A stretch of 64,000 nt of DNA from Luzula sylvatica (Eukaryota; Streptophyta; Magnoliopsida; Poales; Juncaceae), in contig OX326960.1 of the NCBI GenBank assembly GCA_946800325.1, positions 50,277,355 through 50,341,354 on the forward strand, written 5' to 3'. Below, piece by piece: positions 47,386 to 59,626 of the stretch. Position numbers and translations under genes: made by a program. Each line of letters opens with the position of its first letter. Position 1 is the stretch's first letter. The notes beneath the pieces were generated by a model that had not been told where the DNA came from, did no database searches, and worked only from the letters and a program-made list of their open reading frames with translations.

Positions 47386-48417
47386 ATGGCGCACCCCAAT
47401 CACTCGGGAAAGACCAGCAACACAGCGGAGGAACTGATCAATAGACTGGTAAGAATCCATATGCCTGAAGCCAGTAATTTATGTACACTCCGACTATCGA
47501 AAGAGGGGATAGCTAAAAGGAACTGGGGTTCAACTATCTTAGTTAAAATTATCACGGAGAAACCAATTTTCGGGGATACTTTTGCCGCTGCAATGATACG
47601 CTCGTGGAATGTAGATCCGGGGTGTGACTTTGTAGATATGGGTGCGAACCGATTTCTAGTCGAGCTGAAAGATGAAGATGAGAGGATTAAGACTCTAGAT
47701 AAGGGTCTGTGGTCTTACATGCAAGATGTAGTCATAACCAAAAAGGTGAATAATGAGAACGAAGTGGACATGGAGGAATTCACTGAGGTTGAGAGCTGGG
47801 TGCAGTTACACTGTGCCAAGTTCGAAATTTTAACTAATACTGGTATAAAAGAATTAGCAGGTACGGTGGGTCAGGTTATTTCAGATCCAATCCAGGGTTT
47901 TATTAATGGGAGAAAGTTTTATTCGGTTATGGTTAAGGTACCAACCAAGGAAAACCTGAAAGATCGAGTAGTAGCTGAATTGAGCATGGGAGAGAAGTTT
48001 ACTGTTTTTCTTGCGTATGAAAAAATCAGCAGGATCTGCAACTTTTGTGGCGTTATGGGACACGAGGTGACCAACTGCAAAGACCACAAAAGCTTGCTTG
48101 AACTATGTAACAAGCAAACCCACCATGCAGAGGGAATTCAACAGCTCATCACTAAGAGGCTCGGTAAGTGGATTACTGAGCCAATCTTGGTGCCTTGCAC
48201 AGCCTTAATGAAGCAACAAATGCCTAGTCAGTCATATGGGGGAAGCAAGAAACACAATAGAAATGAAATAGGAGGCAGCCAACAAGCTTACGATATGGAA
48301 ATGGAGGAGAACGAAACTCATCAACTCAAGAAAACACAGGAAACTCTTATCCCACAGAATAATCCATCCAAACGGATCAAGGCGGCGGGTTCCATGACGG
48401 AACTGTCGCTGCATTAA
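47386..48417 (+). CDS. LINE ORF1: DUF4283-like domain plus zinc knuckle
   Basis: 343 aa from an ATG (MAHPNHSGKTSN) after a pyrimidine-rich leader. The frame is open upstream too, but that part belongs to the flanking DUF4283-like sequence. Residues about 30-190 form a DUF4283-type region, with RFLVELKDEDERIKTLDKG and WVQLHCAKF landmarks. A CCHC zinc knuckle, CNFCGVMGHEVTNC, begins at residue 218. A polar tail follows. LINE ORF1 proteins bind the element RNA and act as chaperones in the RNP. No stops or frameshifts. The stop overlaps the ORF2 start. Confidence 0.85.
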   Translation: MAHPNHSGKTSNTAEELINRLVRIHMPEASNLCTLRLSKEGIAKRNWGSTILVKIITEKPIFGDTFAAAMIRSWNVDPGCDFVDMGANRFLVELKDEDERIKTLDKGLWSYMQDVVITKKVNNENEVDMEEFTEVESWVQLHCAKFEILTNTGIKELAGTVGQVISDPIQGFINGRKFYSVMVKVPTKENLKDRVVAELSMGEKFTVFLAYEKISRICNFCGVMGHEVTNCKDHKSLLELCNKQTHHAEGIQQLITKRLGKWITEPILVPCTALMKQQMPSQSYGGSKKHNRNEIGGSQQAYDMEMEENETHQLKKTQETLIPQNNPSKRIKAAGSMTELSLH

Positions 48418-51400
48418 TGCATCTTCTCTCTTGGAACGGCCGGGACTGTGGAGGCCCGGCGACTATTCGTTCCATTAAACGTTACCTCCACAGCGCTTGT
48501 ATCGACCTCGCATTCATATTCGATACAAGATGCTCCACCTCGAAATCCCACCATCTTTTACGATCTATTTCTATGAATCACACATTTGTTGTGCTCGCAA
48601 TAGGTAACTCAGGGGGCATATGGTTGATGTGGAAGGATGCTATCAAAGTGAACATACTCCAACAATCCAGATATTTTATAGTGGCTCAGGTACAAAAGCA
48701 GTATGATGAAATGCCTTGGATTTTATTTGATGTTTATGGGGATCCCCATCATAGTAATAACCCAGGAATTTGGGAGGAAATTAAAGTGTATGGAAATATT
48801 ACGAGAACAGAATTATTAGTGGTTGGGGATTTTAATGCAATATCAGGGCAATCAGAAAAATGGGGTGGCAGATATAACTCACAGAGAAATAACAATAGAG
48901 GATTTAATGATATGATCCATAATGCTGGGTTAATTGATTTAGGGTTTAAAGGACCTGCATACACTTGGACAAATAGGCAATTCGGAGCGAATCTAGTCAT
49001 GAAGAGGCTTGATAGAGCCATGGCCACACAAGCATGGGTGAACCGGTTTCAAGACGCAAAGGTTCTTCATCTTCCGCAGATGACAAGCGATCATAACCCT
49101 ATTTTGGTTATATTATCCCCAAAGATCCACATGAGGCAAAAACAATTTCGATTAGAGAATTGGTGGTTTCAAATATAGAATTTTAAAATGCTGGTCAGTA
49201 ACAGTTGCGAAAATTTCAAAGCTACTAGTTGGGATGAGGCCATAACAGGGATAAAAAGTGATATTAATGGATGGGCCAGACAATATAGTTTTGATCCTAA
49301 TAAAGCCTTAAAACAATTAGAAGATGAAATGTTGGAGACCCAACATAATCTAGCTAATAATCCATTCATACTTGGCCCACGATTACAAGAACTAGAAACA
49401 AATCATGCCCAATGCCTATTATATCAACAATCTTTTTGGGCCCAGAGAGCTAGTATTGATTGGGCTATAAATGGGGACCTGAACACTGGTTATTTCCATG
49501 CATATGCCATGAATAGAAAGAGACAAAATTCAATAGAGGCGATTCAAACAGAATCTGGCAGATGGATTATGGAAGCGAAGGAGTTAAGAGCTGAATTTGT
49601 GAAGGCATATAAAACACTGTACACATCTTCTAACCCGAGATTATTAGAGAATACTTTGAACTCAGAATTGGTTAGTAACATGCCGTATATAATAGTAAAT
49701 GGTAATAATCCGATAACAATGGTACCATCGTTGGAAGAAATAACTAATGTAGTAAAGAAGATGGGGCCTTTTAAGGCCCCTGGGCCTGAGGGCTTAAATG
49801 CTGATTTTTTTCCCCAAAGGAATTGGCATTCTACAAGTACTCTGATTGGCTCTTCAGTTAGAAATTTCTTTGAGAAAGGAACCATGCCAAAATCTTTTGG
49901 AGATACCAGAATTACTTTGATTCCTAAAACTGAAAATCCGACTACCATCAATGAATACCGGCCAATAAGTGTTTGTAATTTCTTGTACAAAACGGTTGCG
50001 AAAATTCTGGCAGAGAGGATTAAACCACATCTCCCCAATCTAATTTCCCCTAATCAAACAGGTTTTGTAGCTAATCGAGCAATCCAGGATAACATAATTC
50101 TTCAGCATGAAGTACTTCACTCTTTTAAAATTACTGAGAATATGGCTCCTTCATTTGCAATGAAAATAGATTTTAGAAAAGCCTATGATTGCTTAGAATG
50201 GTCGTTCATTCAATCAGCTCTACAAGTAATGAATTTCCCTGATAAATTTATAGGATGGATTATGTTGTGTGTCCACTCGCCAAAATACACTCTCAATTTT
50301 GGAGGAAGCAAATCTGGATTTTTCAAACCGAGTAGAGGGCTTCGTCAGGGCTGTCCCTTATCCCCGTTCTTATTTATTATCGCCACAGAAATCCTCTCGC
50401 AAATGTTAGCTATGGAACTCAAACAAGGCAGATTGAAAGGGATTTATTTAGGAAGAAATGGACGAGCCTTTACTCATGCTATGTTTGCGGACGATTTGAT
50501 GCTCTATGGCCATGCATCGATAGATGAAGCATTATGCCTAAAATATGTGTTTGAGAAGTTTGGAGCCATATCGGGTCTGGTTGTAAACCCGGTTAAAACG
50601 AAAATATGGTATAATCGAACGGTATCGGTGGAATGCAACCACCAGATATAACAAATCTTTAATGCAAATCAGTCTAATATAACTGAATTATATTTGGGAG
50701 CCAATGTCCAATTGGGAAGAAAGCTTGTTACAGATTATGATTTCATAGTGACCAGAATCCAGAATAAACTAGCGGGATGGAAGCAAAGATTATTATCTCA
50801 AGCCGGGAGGTTGGTTCTCATCCAATCGGTATTGCAATCCACTCCAATCTTCCATATGATTATTAACGAAATCCCCAAAACAATTATTAAAAGAATTACC
50901 TCAATTATTAAGAAATTCTTTTGGGGCTCTTCTCAGGATTCTAATTCTTATATGGCATGGATAGCATGGTTAAAAATAACTGAACCTAAAGAATTGGGGG
51001 GTTTGGGTATTAAAGATTTAGGGTGTTTTAACCAGACGCTGATGATCAAACAATTGTCGTTTTTCCTAAACAAAAAGAATGCTACTTGGGTCAATCAATT
51101 GGAAATCAAATATCTTCCTAGATCAGACTTTTGGAATTCCAAAAAGTCAACAGATATCTCCCTTATCTGGAGATCATTTCTGAACTTGAGATCATTAATT
51201 AAAGAGGATTGTACATGGATACTAGGAAATGGTAAAAAATGTGCGGCGAAAGGACAGCCATGGTTTACAGGAAATATGGAGAATAAACCAAATAACGCTC
51301 GTGAAAGAAAATTGACTATGAGTGATTTGTTTGATAATGATATCAATGAGTGGGATTGGACAGTTTTGAATAACTTGTTCTCGCATACTGATAGGATTCG

Positions 51401-52508
51401 AATAGCTCAAACCCCCTTTAATCCAATTTTATATGAGGAATGGGAGGATAAACTCATTTGGACTCGAGGTACAAATGGGAATACTAGGGTTAAGGATATT
51501 TATGATTTCATTTGTGAGACTAGGAGAACCCCCCAATCCAGGGATAATATAGATAATGTGCTAATATGGAGAAGTTTTTGGAAAATAAAGGACATATCGC
51601 CAAAAATACGGCTGTTCATATGGAAACTGATGTTAAATGGAATACCAACTAGAGGTCGACTGAATGCAAGAATCAGTCACATTAATCATGTATGTCCAAT
51701 GTGTGGAATGGATAGAGAGACCACCAATCATTTATTCTTTCTATGTCCTAGGGTTATGGCATTATGGGGGTCAGTAAATATTTCGGTACATCGAATAGAC
51801 TTTGGATTGCCAATGCAACGTATAATTGCAAGCGGTATCCAACTCTTCACTCAAGAACAAGTTTCCCTATTTTTGGCTTTATTATGGCACTGGTGGCAAG
51901 CTAGAAATAACTGGATTTTCAGGAATGAAGTACCGTATATTGGCTTTATAATTGCTCAGGCGTACAGAACAGTTAGAATGGGATCCATATCGAATTCTAC
52001 ACAGAGTAATCTGACAATGAGTATTGCAGGGGTTCCTAGAGATGAACTGAAGAGAGCAGATCTGGTATGCTGCACTGATTATTCAGGAGATGAATGGGAC
52101 AAACAAGGTATCGCTTTCATTATTAAAAATAATAAGGGACAAATTAACCATGTGAAAACAAGAGGGTTTAGAAGGCAATTATGTCCATTAGAGGGGGAAT
52201 TCGAGGCGCTGCAGATGGCAATGGCATTTATCCACGATAACTATGCAGATAGAATTTGTGTTTTTTACTCAGATTCATCAGAAATGGTTAGGATTATGCA
52301 ACATAGTACGGAGCAGGAGATGATACACCCATCCTCGTGGAGAGCTATACAAAGAGTTAGGGATTGTATTATGTGGAAGAGGAGAATTAGGGATCCTACG
52401 TTCATTTGGATACCACGTGATTTAAATGAGGAAACGGGTAAACTTGCTAATATGGCAAGATTGCTGCAAACCGAGTACGTGGACTCTGTCTACCCTAGAA
52501 TGATTTAG
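48417..52508 (+). pseudogene. LINE ORF2: endonuclease, reverse transcriptase, zf-RVT, RNase H; two stops
   Basis: One continuous frame of 1364 codons broken only by TAG at 49176-49178 and TAA at 50649-50651. The first segment is an APE-type endonuclease (LVVGDFNAI, RLDRAMA, SDHNPIL); the usual WNCRG is WNGRD and the usual catalytic Glu of the MET motif is Asp36 (FDTR). The second is reverse transcriptase (LIPKTENP, NEYRPISVCN, GLRQGCPLSPFLF, FADDLML). The third has a zinc-binding domain (CPMCGMDRETTNHLFFLC) and RNase H (TDYSGDE, YSDSS, IPRDLNEETGKLA, where the expected final Asp is Gly). Not active as it stands, but only lightly damaged. Confidence 0.9.
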
Positions 52509-52728
52509 GGTATAGATTAAATCCCATGAAGGTAATTGGAAGAACAAAGATATCTTCCTGATAGGTTTAGGGCGTGTTTGCTAGGTCAGTTTTGTGTAGC
52601 AGCAGGAAACTCATAGTTGCAGGAAACCAATATATGAATATCAGGAAACTCTGGTAGCAGGAAAATACAAAAACTGCGATTGTAGGATGTTCAAAAGGTG
52701 TTTGATGAAAACATATGATTGTTGTTGT

Positions 52729-52750
52729 TATTCTTGTGTTGTTGTTGTTG

Positions 52751-52799
<49 letters not shown>

Positions 52800-52824
52800 T
52801 TTTCTACATTTTTATTATGTATTA

Positions 52825-52885
<61 letters not shown>
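52729..52885. repeat. (TTG)n/(ATT)n microsatellite, left arm
   Basis: Two long ATT runs separated by about 35 bp, beginning just after the left TIR and reaching into the transposase remnant. Confidence 0.9.
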
Positions 52886-52886
<1 letters not shown>

Positions 52887-53213
52887 TCGTGGAGCGAATA
52901 ATTGGTGTGCTTAAAATGCGATTTCCTATACTAAAAATTGCAACATATCATACGCTTGAATCGCAGAGAGATATAGTCACAGCTGTACGTGTCCTTCATA
53001 ATTTTATTGTTAATCATAATGGGAACATGACGTGGCCACTTCATGCTAATTCTGAAATATCGCCAAATGAGTTCGTGTCTGTACCCGAAGGAGATAATAC
53101 TTATAATGAAAATATCGAATCACTAAATAATCAAAGAGTAGCAGTTACTCAAAAAAACGAGATGAAATTGCAATGAAGATGTGGGAAGACAACGTCAATA
53201 AATATAGAATTGG
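52880..53213 (+). pseudogene. Harbinger transposase C-terminal fragment (DDE_Tnp_4)
   Basis: Reads VERIIGVLKMRFPILKIAT then RVLHNFIVNHNG, the conserved C-terminal end of PIF/Harbinger transposases, including the ER.FG.LK.RFPIL signature. A one-base insertion near 53155 shifts out of the expected EIAMKMWED ending. Everything upstream has been replaced by an (ATT)n microsatellite, so the catalytic core is missing. Confidence 0.82.
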
Positions 53214-54277
53214 CTAACATTGAAAAATTTATTTTTTAATTGTATCGCTTCTAGTTGTAATTTTATTAAAATAATTATTTCTTATTATAATTAGTATCAT
53301 TTATTGATTTGATCCTGATTTATGTCCTTTGAATTTGATCCTGATTTATGTCCTTTGAATTTCGGTCCGAAACTCCTTTGATCCAAATTCCCCTAACAAA
53401 GATATCCAAATTCCACTAACAAAGATGTCAAATATGCCATTTGAATTTCCATTCGGCGCTGCATGTATCCTTTTCTTTTCCTGAAAATAAACAAGATTAA
53501 ATAGTGTTCGAAATATAATGAAATTGAAAAAGTTCAATAATACCAGAGCTAGGGTACTGACGCATATAAGCCCCAAATATGCGCATAATGCCCTTGATTA
53601 ACACTATAATATGCACACAATGCTCCTAATTAAACTAACCAAAGCTCATTATCTAATTATGAACTAATTGTGTTCCTAAATTACAACTATAAATAAAATA
53701 ATAAAATATGCACATATAATGTCCCTAATTTCAGAATTACCAGAGCTAGGATTTTAGTTTAGTTGACACTCAAATTTACTCAAATTATCAAGTCTATGGA
53801 TATGTAAACTAACCAATTATACAACAATATTATGGATTAGGAGAAAACAATGAAGATTAAACTCAAAAGTACTAAAAACAATATCTAATTTGAGAACAAA
53901 ACAATGAAAATATCACCTTTTTACGCTTGCTAGGAGCTCCAGATGTATCCACGGGCTCAAGCTCTAAATTTCGTTTCATTTTACCATCCAATCAAAGTGA
54001 TTCTCGTCGAAGAAATTTCTTGCAAGCGGAGAAAGAATAGTGGGAAGAAATGAAAAAGCGTGGAGGAAAAGAAAAGTCACTTTTCTCTCTCCAAAAATCC
54101 TCTCGGAGGTAAGTTTCAATAACCGCAGCTTTTCTATATGTTTTGGTTAGTATACTCAGTTTTGAGATACCAAAAGTACACTTCCTAATGGAATACCGAA
54201 CAGCACAAAAATGAATTTGTAACTTCCTTGGATTCCTATGCAAACAGTGTCTCAAAACTGCATGTCCGAACAGCCTC

Positions 54278-54300
54278 TTAGGGCCTGTTCGGTGTCCTAG
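54278..54300. mobile_element. Back-to-back Harbinger-like ends around one TTA
   Basis: TGTCCGAACAGCCTC ends just before TTA, and GGGCCTGTTCGGTGTCC starts right after it. Both are Harbinger-like ends, but no partner terminus was found for either. Confidence 0.35.
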
Positions 54301-54639
54301 TTTTGGAGCTTGTTTTGATTAGGATCTCTATAATCCTACGGATTATAAAATGTGGTGTTCGGTCTGCAAATAAATTCATAACTTTTTGGAATAGGAAGGG
54401 TGGGAACTTTGGGAAATGGAGTGTTTTCGTGGCTTTGAAATAATCCAGTCAGACTGGATTTTTCTCAGGAAGGGCCAAGGAGTGAGAATAGAATATTAAA
54501 TTATTGACTTTTTACTATGTACTAGGACAATTGCTAAATTTGGTATTTAGTAGTTACATAATTTGTCCATTTAATATTTATTTTTTAGCATTCCATTTAA
54601 TGGTATTAAAAAAATGATGTATTTAGAAATTAATAATAT

Positions 54640-54822
54640 AATAATATATTTAAAATTTTTTATTATTAATTTAATAATAATAATAATAACTATACTATAA
54701 TAATAATAAGGTATTTAGAAATTATTATTAATAATAACAACAACAACAACAATAATAATAATAATAATAATAAATTAATACATAATTCAAAATGTATTTA
54801 GAAATTAATAATAATTATTATA

Positions 54823-54901
<79 letters not shown>

Positions 54902-55167
54902 GAAATACATAATTTAAAATGTATTTAGAAATTAATAATGATAATAATATATAAATTAATACATAATTAAAGTATATTTATAGATTAATAATAATAATAA
55001 TAATAAATTAAAAATGTATTTAAAAATGTATTTAAAAATTAATAATAATAATAATAATAATAATAACAATAAATAATTAAAATGTATTTAGAAATTATTA
55101 ATAATAATAATAATAAATTAATACATTATTAAAATGTATTTAAATAATAATAATAAAATGTAGAAAA

Positions 55168-55213
<46 letters not shown>

Positions 55214-55228
55214 GAACAACAACAACAA

Positions 55229-55260
<32 letters not shown>

Positions 55261-55276
55261 CAACAATAACAACAAC
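54640..55276. repeat. (AAT)n/(AAC)n microsatellite cluster, right arm
   Basis: Several AAT runs, the longest at about 54830-54898, separated by AAATGTATTTAGAAATTAAT-like spacers, and ending in an AAC run beside the right TIR. Confidence 0.9.
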
Positions 55277-56622
55277 AATCCTATGTTTTCATCAAACACC
55301 TTTTGAACATCCTACAATCGCAGTTTTTGCATTTTCCTGCTACCAGAGTTTCCTGATATTCATATATTGGTTTCCTGCAACTATGAGTTTCCTGCTGCTA
55401 TACAAAACTGACCTAGCAAACACGCCCTTAGTCTTTTGCTTTAGATGTTTTGTGTTTGTTTGATAGGAATAGAGAATGTAGTAGGATAGAGCCTTAGTGG
55501 CTATGTTATGACCTTGCGATAGTTATTTTAAGTTTCTTTATGGTTTGTAATATTTGAACTTTGTATTTTCAGTTTTTATTTCAACGCGAAAAGCCTACGA
55601 GTTTATTTAAAAAAAAAAATTAAAAAAATTAAAAAAAAAAAAAAAAAACCATCCCTATATTTAATGCTTTTTGTTCCCGCAAATATCTTGTCCTCCTCCC
55701 TAAAGATGAGATCTCTGATATAATTCCCCATGATTACACAGCTAAAATTGGGCCCCCGTATCTTGCTGCCCCTCTTCTTCCAGTTTGGAATAGCCAAATC
55801 TATATAACTCTATTTGGTCTCGGGAAAATATACTTGGCCCCAGAAATTCATTCAAACATTTTTGATGCGTCAATCGAAAATGTTTAAATAAATTAATTAA
55901 ATTTTTAATCAATGATTAAATGGACTGATTCAATTAAATGAATTTATTAGAAATCTAATCAATTCATTAAAAAAATTTCGATTGACGCATCAAAAATGTT
56001 TGAGTGAGTTTTGGAAACGTCTCTCACTGATTCCAAATGTGGTATACTTGTTTGTGCTCCATCGAGTCAAAATTTGGGTTCGAAATTTTCATACTTTTCA
56101 AATTTGGACGAATTTTGTTAAGATGCTTGCTTGTGGTCCCAAGGAGAGTCTAATTCTTAAGGTTTATTATTTACTTTTTTAAAATATTAACCGGGGGAAC
56201 CATGGTGAATAATATCAAACATGGTGAATTTTGTTACAAATTTTGTTGATACAATTTAAAGGTTTCGGGACACGGCGGTAGCCATTAGGGGAGGAAACCT
56301 TATTTTTTCACTTGTACATTCGTTTTAACAAACTTTTTGTATTTTTTGACTTTAATTTAATGAAAATTGATCGGACTGAGCGGACATCGCGCTCGCCTTT
56401 TCTTAAAAAAAAAAAAAAATTAACCGGGGCCTTGTTTAACGGATGGATATAATTGATGAGTGAGTATTATATTTTAAATTTATCAGAAGATGAAAATGAC
56501 ACCTGAAATTTTGGAGGGTAAATATGATCTATTCGTATTTTAAAAGATAAATCCTTAAATCACAACTTTATTTTTTCCATATATTATCTTATATTTTCGA
56601 AACATCGCATTTTCGAAACTCA

Positions 56623-58567
56623 TCATTCATCAAGCAATATATCTGTTGCTTTTTCCTGAATGAGCTTCCACGTAGCATTAACATGGCGCATTTCTGTCAG
56701 AGTTGCCCCGATAGCGAATCTCAACACAAAAATCCCATCCACTTTCACGTGTGTCATGAATGCCTTTCCGCTCAAATTCACCATTTCCAAAAGCTTCTCA
56801 TTAATACTCGAAGCATCGTCTTCCTCGAACCTCGGTTTGAGACGGAAACATACCAGAGCAAACTTTCTGGGCACAACCACCTCAAATCGATTGTCCATCT
56901 TGACCATCTTCTCGAATTGCTTCGCCATTGTTATGTCGCTCCTTATATGCTCTGCGAGATTAGCCACGCCAAACCTTCTCATCACCACCCAGAGCTTGAT
57001 CGCTCTGAATCGTCGGCTCAGAGCAATTTGCCAGTCCTTATAATCCACCACCTCGTTCAAATCACTCGCTTTGTTCTTTAAGAACTCAGGATTAGTAGAT
57101 AACGAATCAATAAGCGATTTAGCTCTCTTGATCCACAAACAACAACAATCCATGTTAGCGAGAAACCACTTGTGTGGATTCATACTAATCGAGTCAGCAA
57201 ATTCAACACCATCGAAATAATTGCGAAATTCTGGGCATACAATCGCACTTCCGCCATATGCTGCGTCTATATGAAACCTGTTCATGTTCATGTTCAAAAC
57301 AATTTTTATAAGGCATTATTTCATGTATACCCTGAAAAATCTTGAATATCATGTATATATTTTTGAAAGTAAAAAGTATATCTTATACCCCTATGAAACA
57401 CAAAATATAACGTATACTCTAACACGCAAATGTGCAAATATCATGTATATCCTTATAAAGCTTGTGAAATAACATGTATGCTCCTCTCTAAAATTATTAA
57501 ATGTACTTCTTTACATTTTTTTGTAAATAAAATAAAAATTTCTGGCCGTTTGCAAGATATTTTGAAAAAAGTTTAGAAATAATGCATGCAAATGATATCA
57601 GTGTTTATTAATTATTTAAAATGATATTAATATATTAAAATAAATTGACGTGTCAATTAAACATGTCAATTAATCATTAATTAGAGTGTTAAACAATACA
57701 ACTAATCAGATCAAGTGACCTAAGAAAAGTTAAAAAACTGTACCAGACACCAAACTCATGAGCCAGCTTTCCGAGTTCTCGTAACGGGTCCACAGCGCCT
57801 ACACCAGTGGTGCCGACAGTACCGCAGAGATAAACCGGCACGAACCCTTTCGCCACGTCATCCTTCATCGCTTCTTCCAAATCACTCGGTTTCATCGCAT
57901 AACCTTCTGATGCAGATGTTCGAAGTACCCGAAAATTCGATGGTGGAATACCGACAATCTTAACAGCCTTCAGTACCGTCGAGTGAGTCTGATCAGAAGC
58001 ATAAACCACCAACTTAGTAATGGCTTCATATCCCATCTTCTTCAATGCATTATCACGTGCTGAAACTAAAGTGCATATCACTGCCTCACACGTGCTTCCG
58101 TGCAAAACCCCACCACCACCCAAACCACCCGAGAATAGAAATGATTTTGGAAGTTTAAGCAATTTTCCCATCCAGTCCATTACAATGCTCTCCAGTTCAG
58201 TCGCTGCTGGAGACGATATCCAGTTGAACCCTACGACATTCAACCCTGAACATAGCATCTCGCCTAAAAAACCTGCGGTGCTCGCGTTGGCCTGAAAATA
58301 TGCGAAGAAGTTTGGACTTTGCCAATGAGTGAGTCCCGGTAAAATATCCTGTTTGACATCGTCGAGGATAGTTTCTATGGATTCGGGGAATTGAGGGGCT
58401 TTTTTAGGTATGAGTTTTGTGAGATATCCCGGTTCAACTTGGCTTCGAACTGGGTATTTCTCCACTGATTGGTAGTACTCCGATAAGAAATCAATCACAG
58501 CACGTGATTCATCTGAGAATTCCGTTGAGTCTAATGGGTCAAACGACTCACTTGGTTGGCTACCCAT
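56623..58567 (-). CDS. Aromatic L-amino acid decarboxylase 2 (TYDC/TDC family), two exons
   Basis: Exon 1 is 58567 to 57744, intron 57743 to 57278, exon 2 is 57277 to 56623; CDS 1479 nt, 492 aa. The PLP lysine (NPHKW), catalytic-loop Tyr (DYKDWQ), stacking His (SDQTHS) and the unusual Arg (MRRFG) are all present as in copy 1. By eye there are 13 substitutions, eight of them in the first 72 residues (L4Q, P8S, N13D, P14S, H19D, S50T, Q56K, R72K), plus Q199L, E239A, D294N, Y340F and one Thr to Ala near the C-terminus. A 7-bp insertion relative to copy 1 ends the protein after LLDE, removing seven residues. The active-site set is complete, so it may be functional. Confidence 0.9.
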
Positions 58568-58684
58568 TAGATATTAGAGAGAGAAATTAAGCTTGAGGAT
58601 GTTGTGAATGTATAAAATCTTAAAATGAAGACGAAAGATGAAGGGAAGTAAATATGAATTATGAAGAGAAACTCAGAGGACCTG

Positions 58685-58693
58685 AATTTATAG
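58685..58693 (-). promoter_or_regulatory. Probable TATA box of AAAD gene 2
   Basis: Minus-strand CTATAAATT about 120 bp upstream of the ATG at 58567, matching copy 1. Only about 85 bp beyond it remain homologous between the two copies. Confidence 0.55.
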
Positions 58694-58775
58694 AAGAAGA
58701 AGAGGTCATTTACCTGCCCCCAGATTTCACCAATATTAGTAGGGGCCAGGGGTAGTCTCCAGCAAAATTTTCGTG

Positions 58776-59459
58776 GAATTATTGTTTGAATGTATTGTAT
58801 TAGTATAACAATGTAAAATTTATTGTTTCGTCTCTCAAAAAAATTTATTGTTTCAAAAAAATCGTACAATGTAATTTTAGAATTGAATTTTCATTTGACC
58901 CTCCCAAAAAACTCTGACAAGATCCGTCACTGTTCGCTATTGAAAATTATACTCGTCTCCTAAAAAATCTAACACTAAATGATGCGTTGATAGTTAATGA
59001 TAAATCAAACAAATACAACAAATATTTTTATCGTAATTAATCATATTATCCATGTACAATTATAATTAAAAATATATAAAGTAAAAATCATCTCACTATT
59101 TCAAGTCAGACCCAGCCCAAGTTCAAGTCTTTCTATTACTTGTTGTCTCGTTATTTGCTGCAGTCCATCATGATGTCATGACACAAAACTCTAGCGAAAG
59201 AAAATAAAATCACGGAAAGAAATAGTAAATAAAGACTGGAAATCGAAATTGTGTTGGTTTATTATTTTATGTGCGTTGTATTTTTGATACGTTATAATTA
59301 TGATATTATGTTGTCATGTTTGGTTCTATTAGTTTGTGTTTGATTTATTATTGGTATGTTTTAAGATATTTTGTATTACTTTTTGGTATTTTACATGTTT
59401 TTTGTTCAATTGTTACGATCCTTTTTAGTTAATTTCAAGTTATTTTTGTAATTAAGCTA
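58776..59459. other. Intergenic, no gene seen
   Basis: AT-rich, unrelated to the corresponding flank of gene 1. Confidence 0.5.
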
Positions 59460-59626
59460 TTATTGAGCCGAGCCGAGCCAACTTGAATTAAAATGAGCCG
59501 AGTTTGAGCTTGATTTTTTAATTCGAACCTTAATTGTAAACCAGCCGAGCCAGCTCGAATGAGTCCCGAACCGAGCTTGAGCTTGGCATTGCTCGGTCGA
59601 GCTCGACTCGTTTGCAGCCCTAGTCA
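59460..59626 (-). repeat. GAGCCGAGC-rich element with CTAGGGCTGCAAACG end
   Basis: On the minus strand it starts CTAGGGCTGCAAACGAGTCG and continues with GAGCTCG, CAAGCTCGG and GGCTCGGCTCG words. It resembles in design the GGGTGTAAACGG elements at 6-8 kb. The other end is unclear. Confidence 0.5.

Larger units (their letters stand above)
52570..55427. mobile_element. PIF/Harbinger deletion derivative, 2858 bp
   Basis: Terminal inverted repeats of about 165 bp start GGGCGTGTTTGCTAGGTCAG and end with the inverse. They are flanked by TTA at 52567-52569 and 55428-55430, the target duplication of this superfamily. Each TIR ends in a trinucleotide microsatellite (TTG/TTA on the left, AAT/AAC on the right). 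A transposase C-terminus remains near the left end. On the minus strand near 53982 a short MKRNLELEPVDTSGAPSKRK start could be the remnant of the companion Myb-like gene. Confidence 0.9.
47240..55648 (+). mobile_element. L1-type LINE, nearly full length, with Harbinger insertion
   Basis: Pyrimidine-rich leader, ORF1 (47386-48417), ORF2 frame (48417-52508), 3' UTR split by the Harbinger element (52570-55427), and an A-rich tail ending at 55648. Without the insertion it is about 5.5 kb. No target duplication was found, so the 5' boundary is approximate. Confidence 0.85.
55735..58775. repeat. Segmental duplication, copy 2 (contains AAAD gene 2)
   Basis: Collinear with 1-3110. It begins about 85 bp after the LINE poly(A) tail as far as can be compared, because copy 1 is cut by the window edge. 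About 21 bp present near 55795 are absent from copy 1. Upstream homology stops at about 58775. Confidence 0.93.

Noticed and set aside
52687..52914. Poly-Tyr, poly-Leu and poly-Ile ORFs
   Set aside because: Three frames of an ATT microsatellite; only the downstream transposase part is real protein homology.
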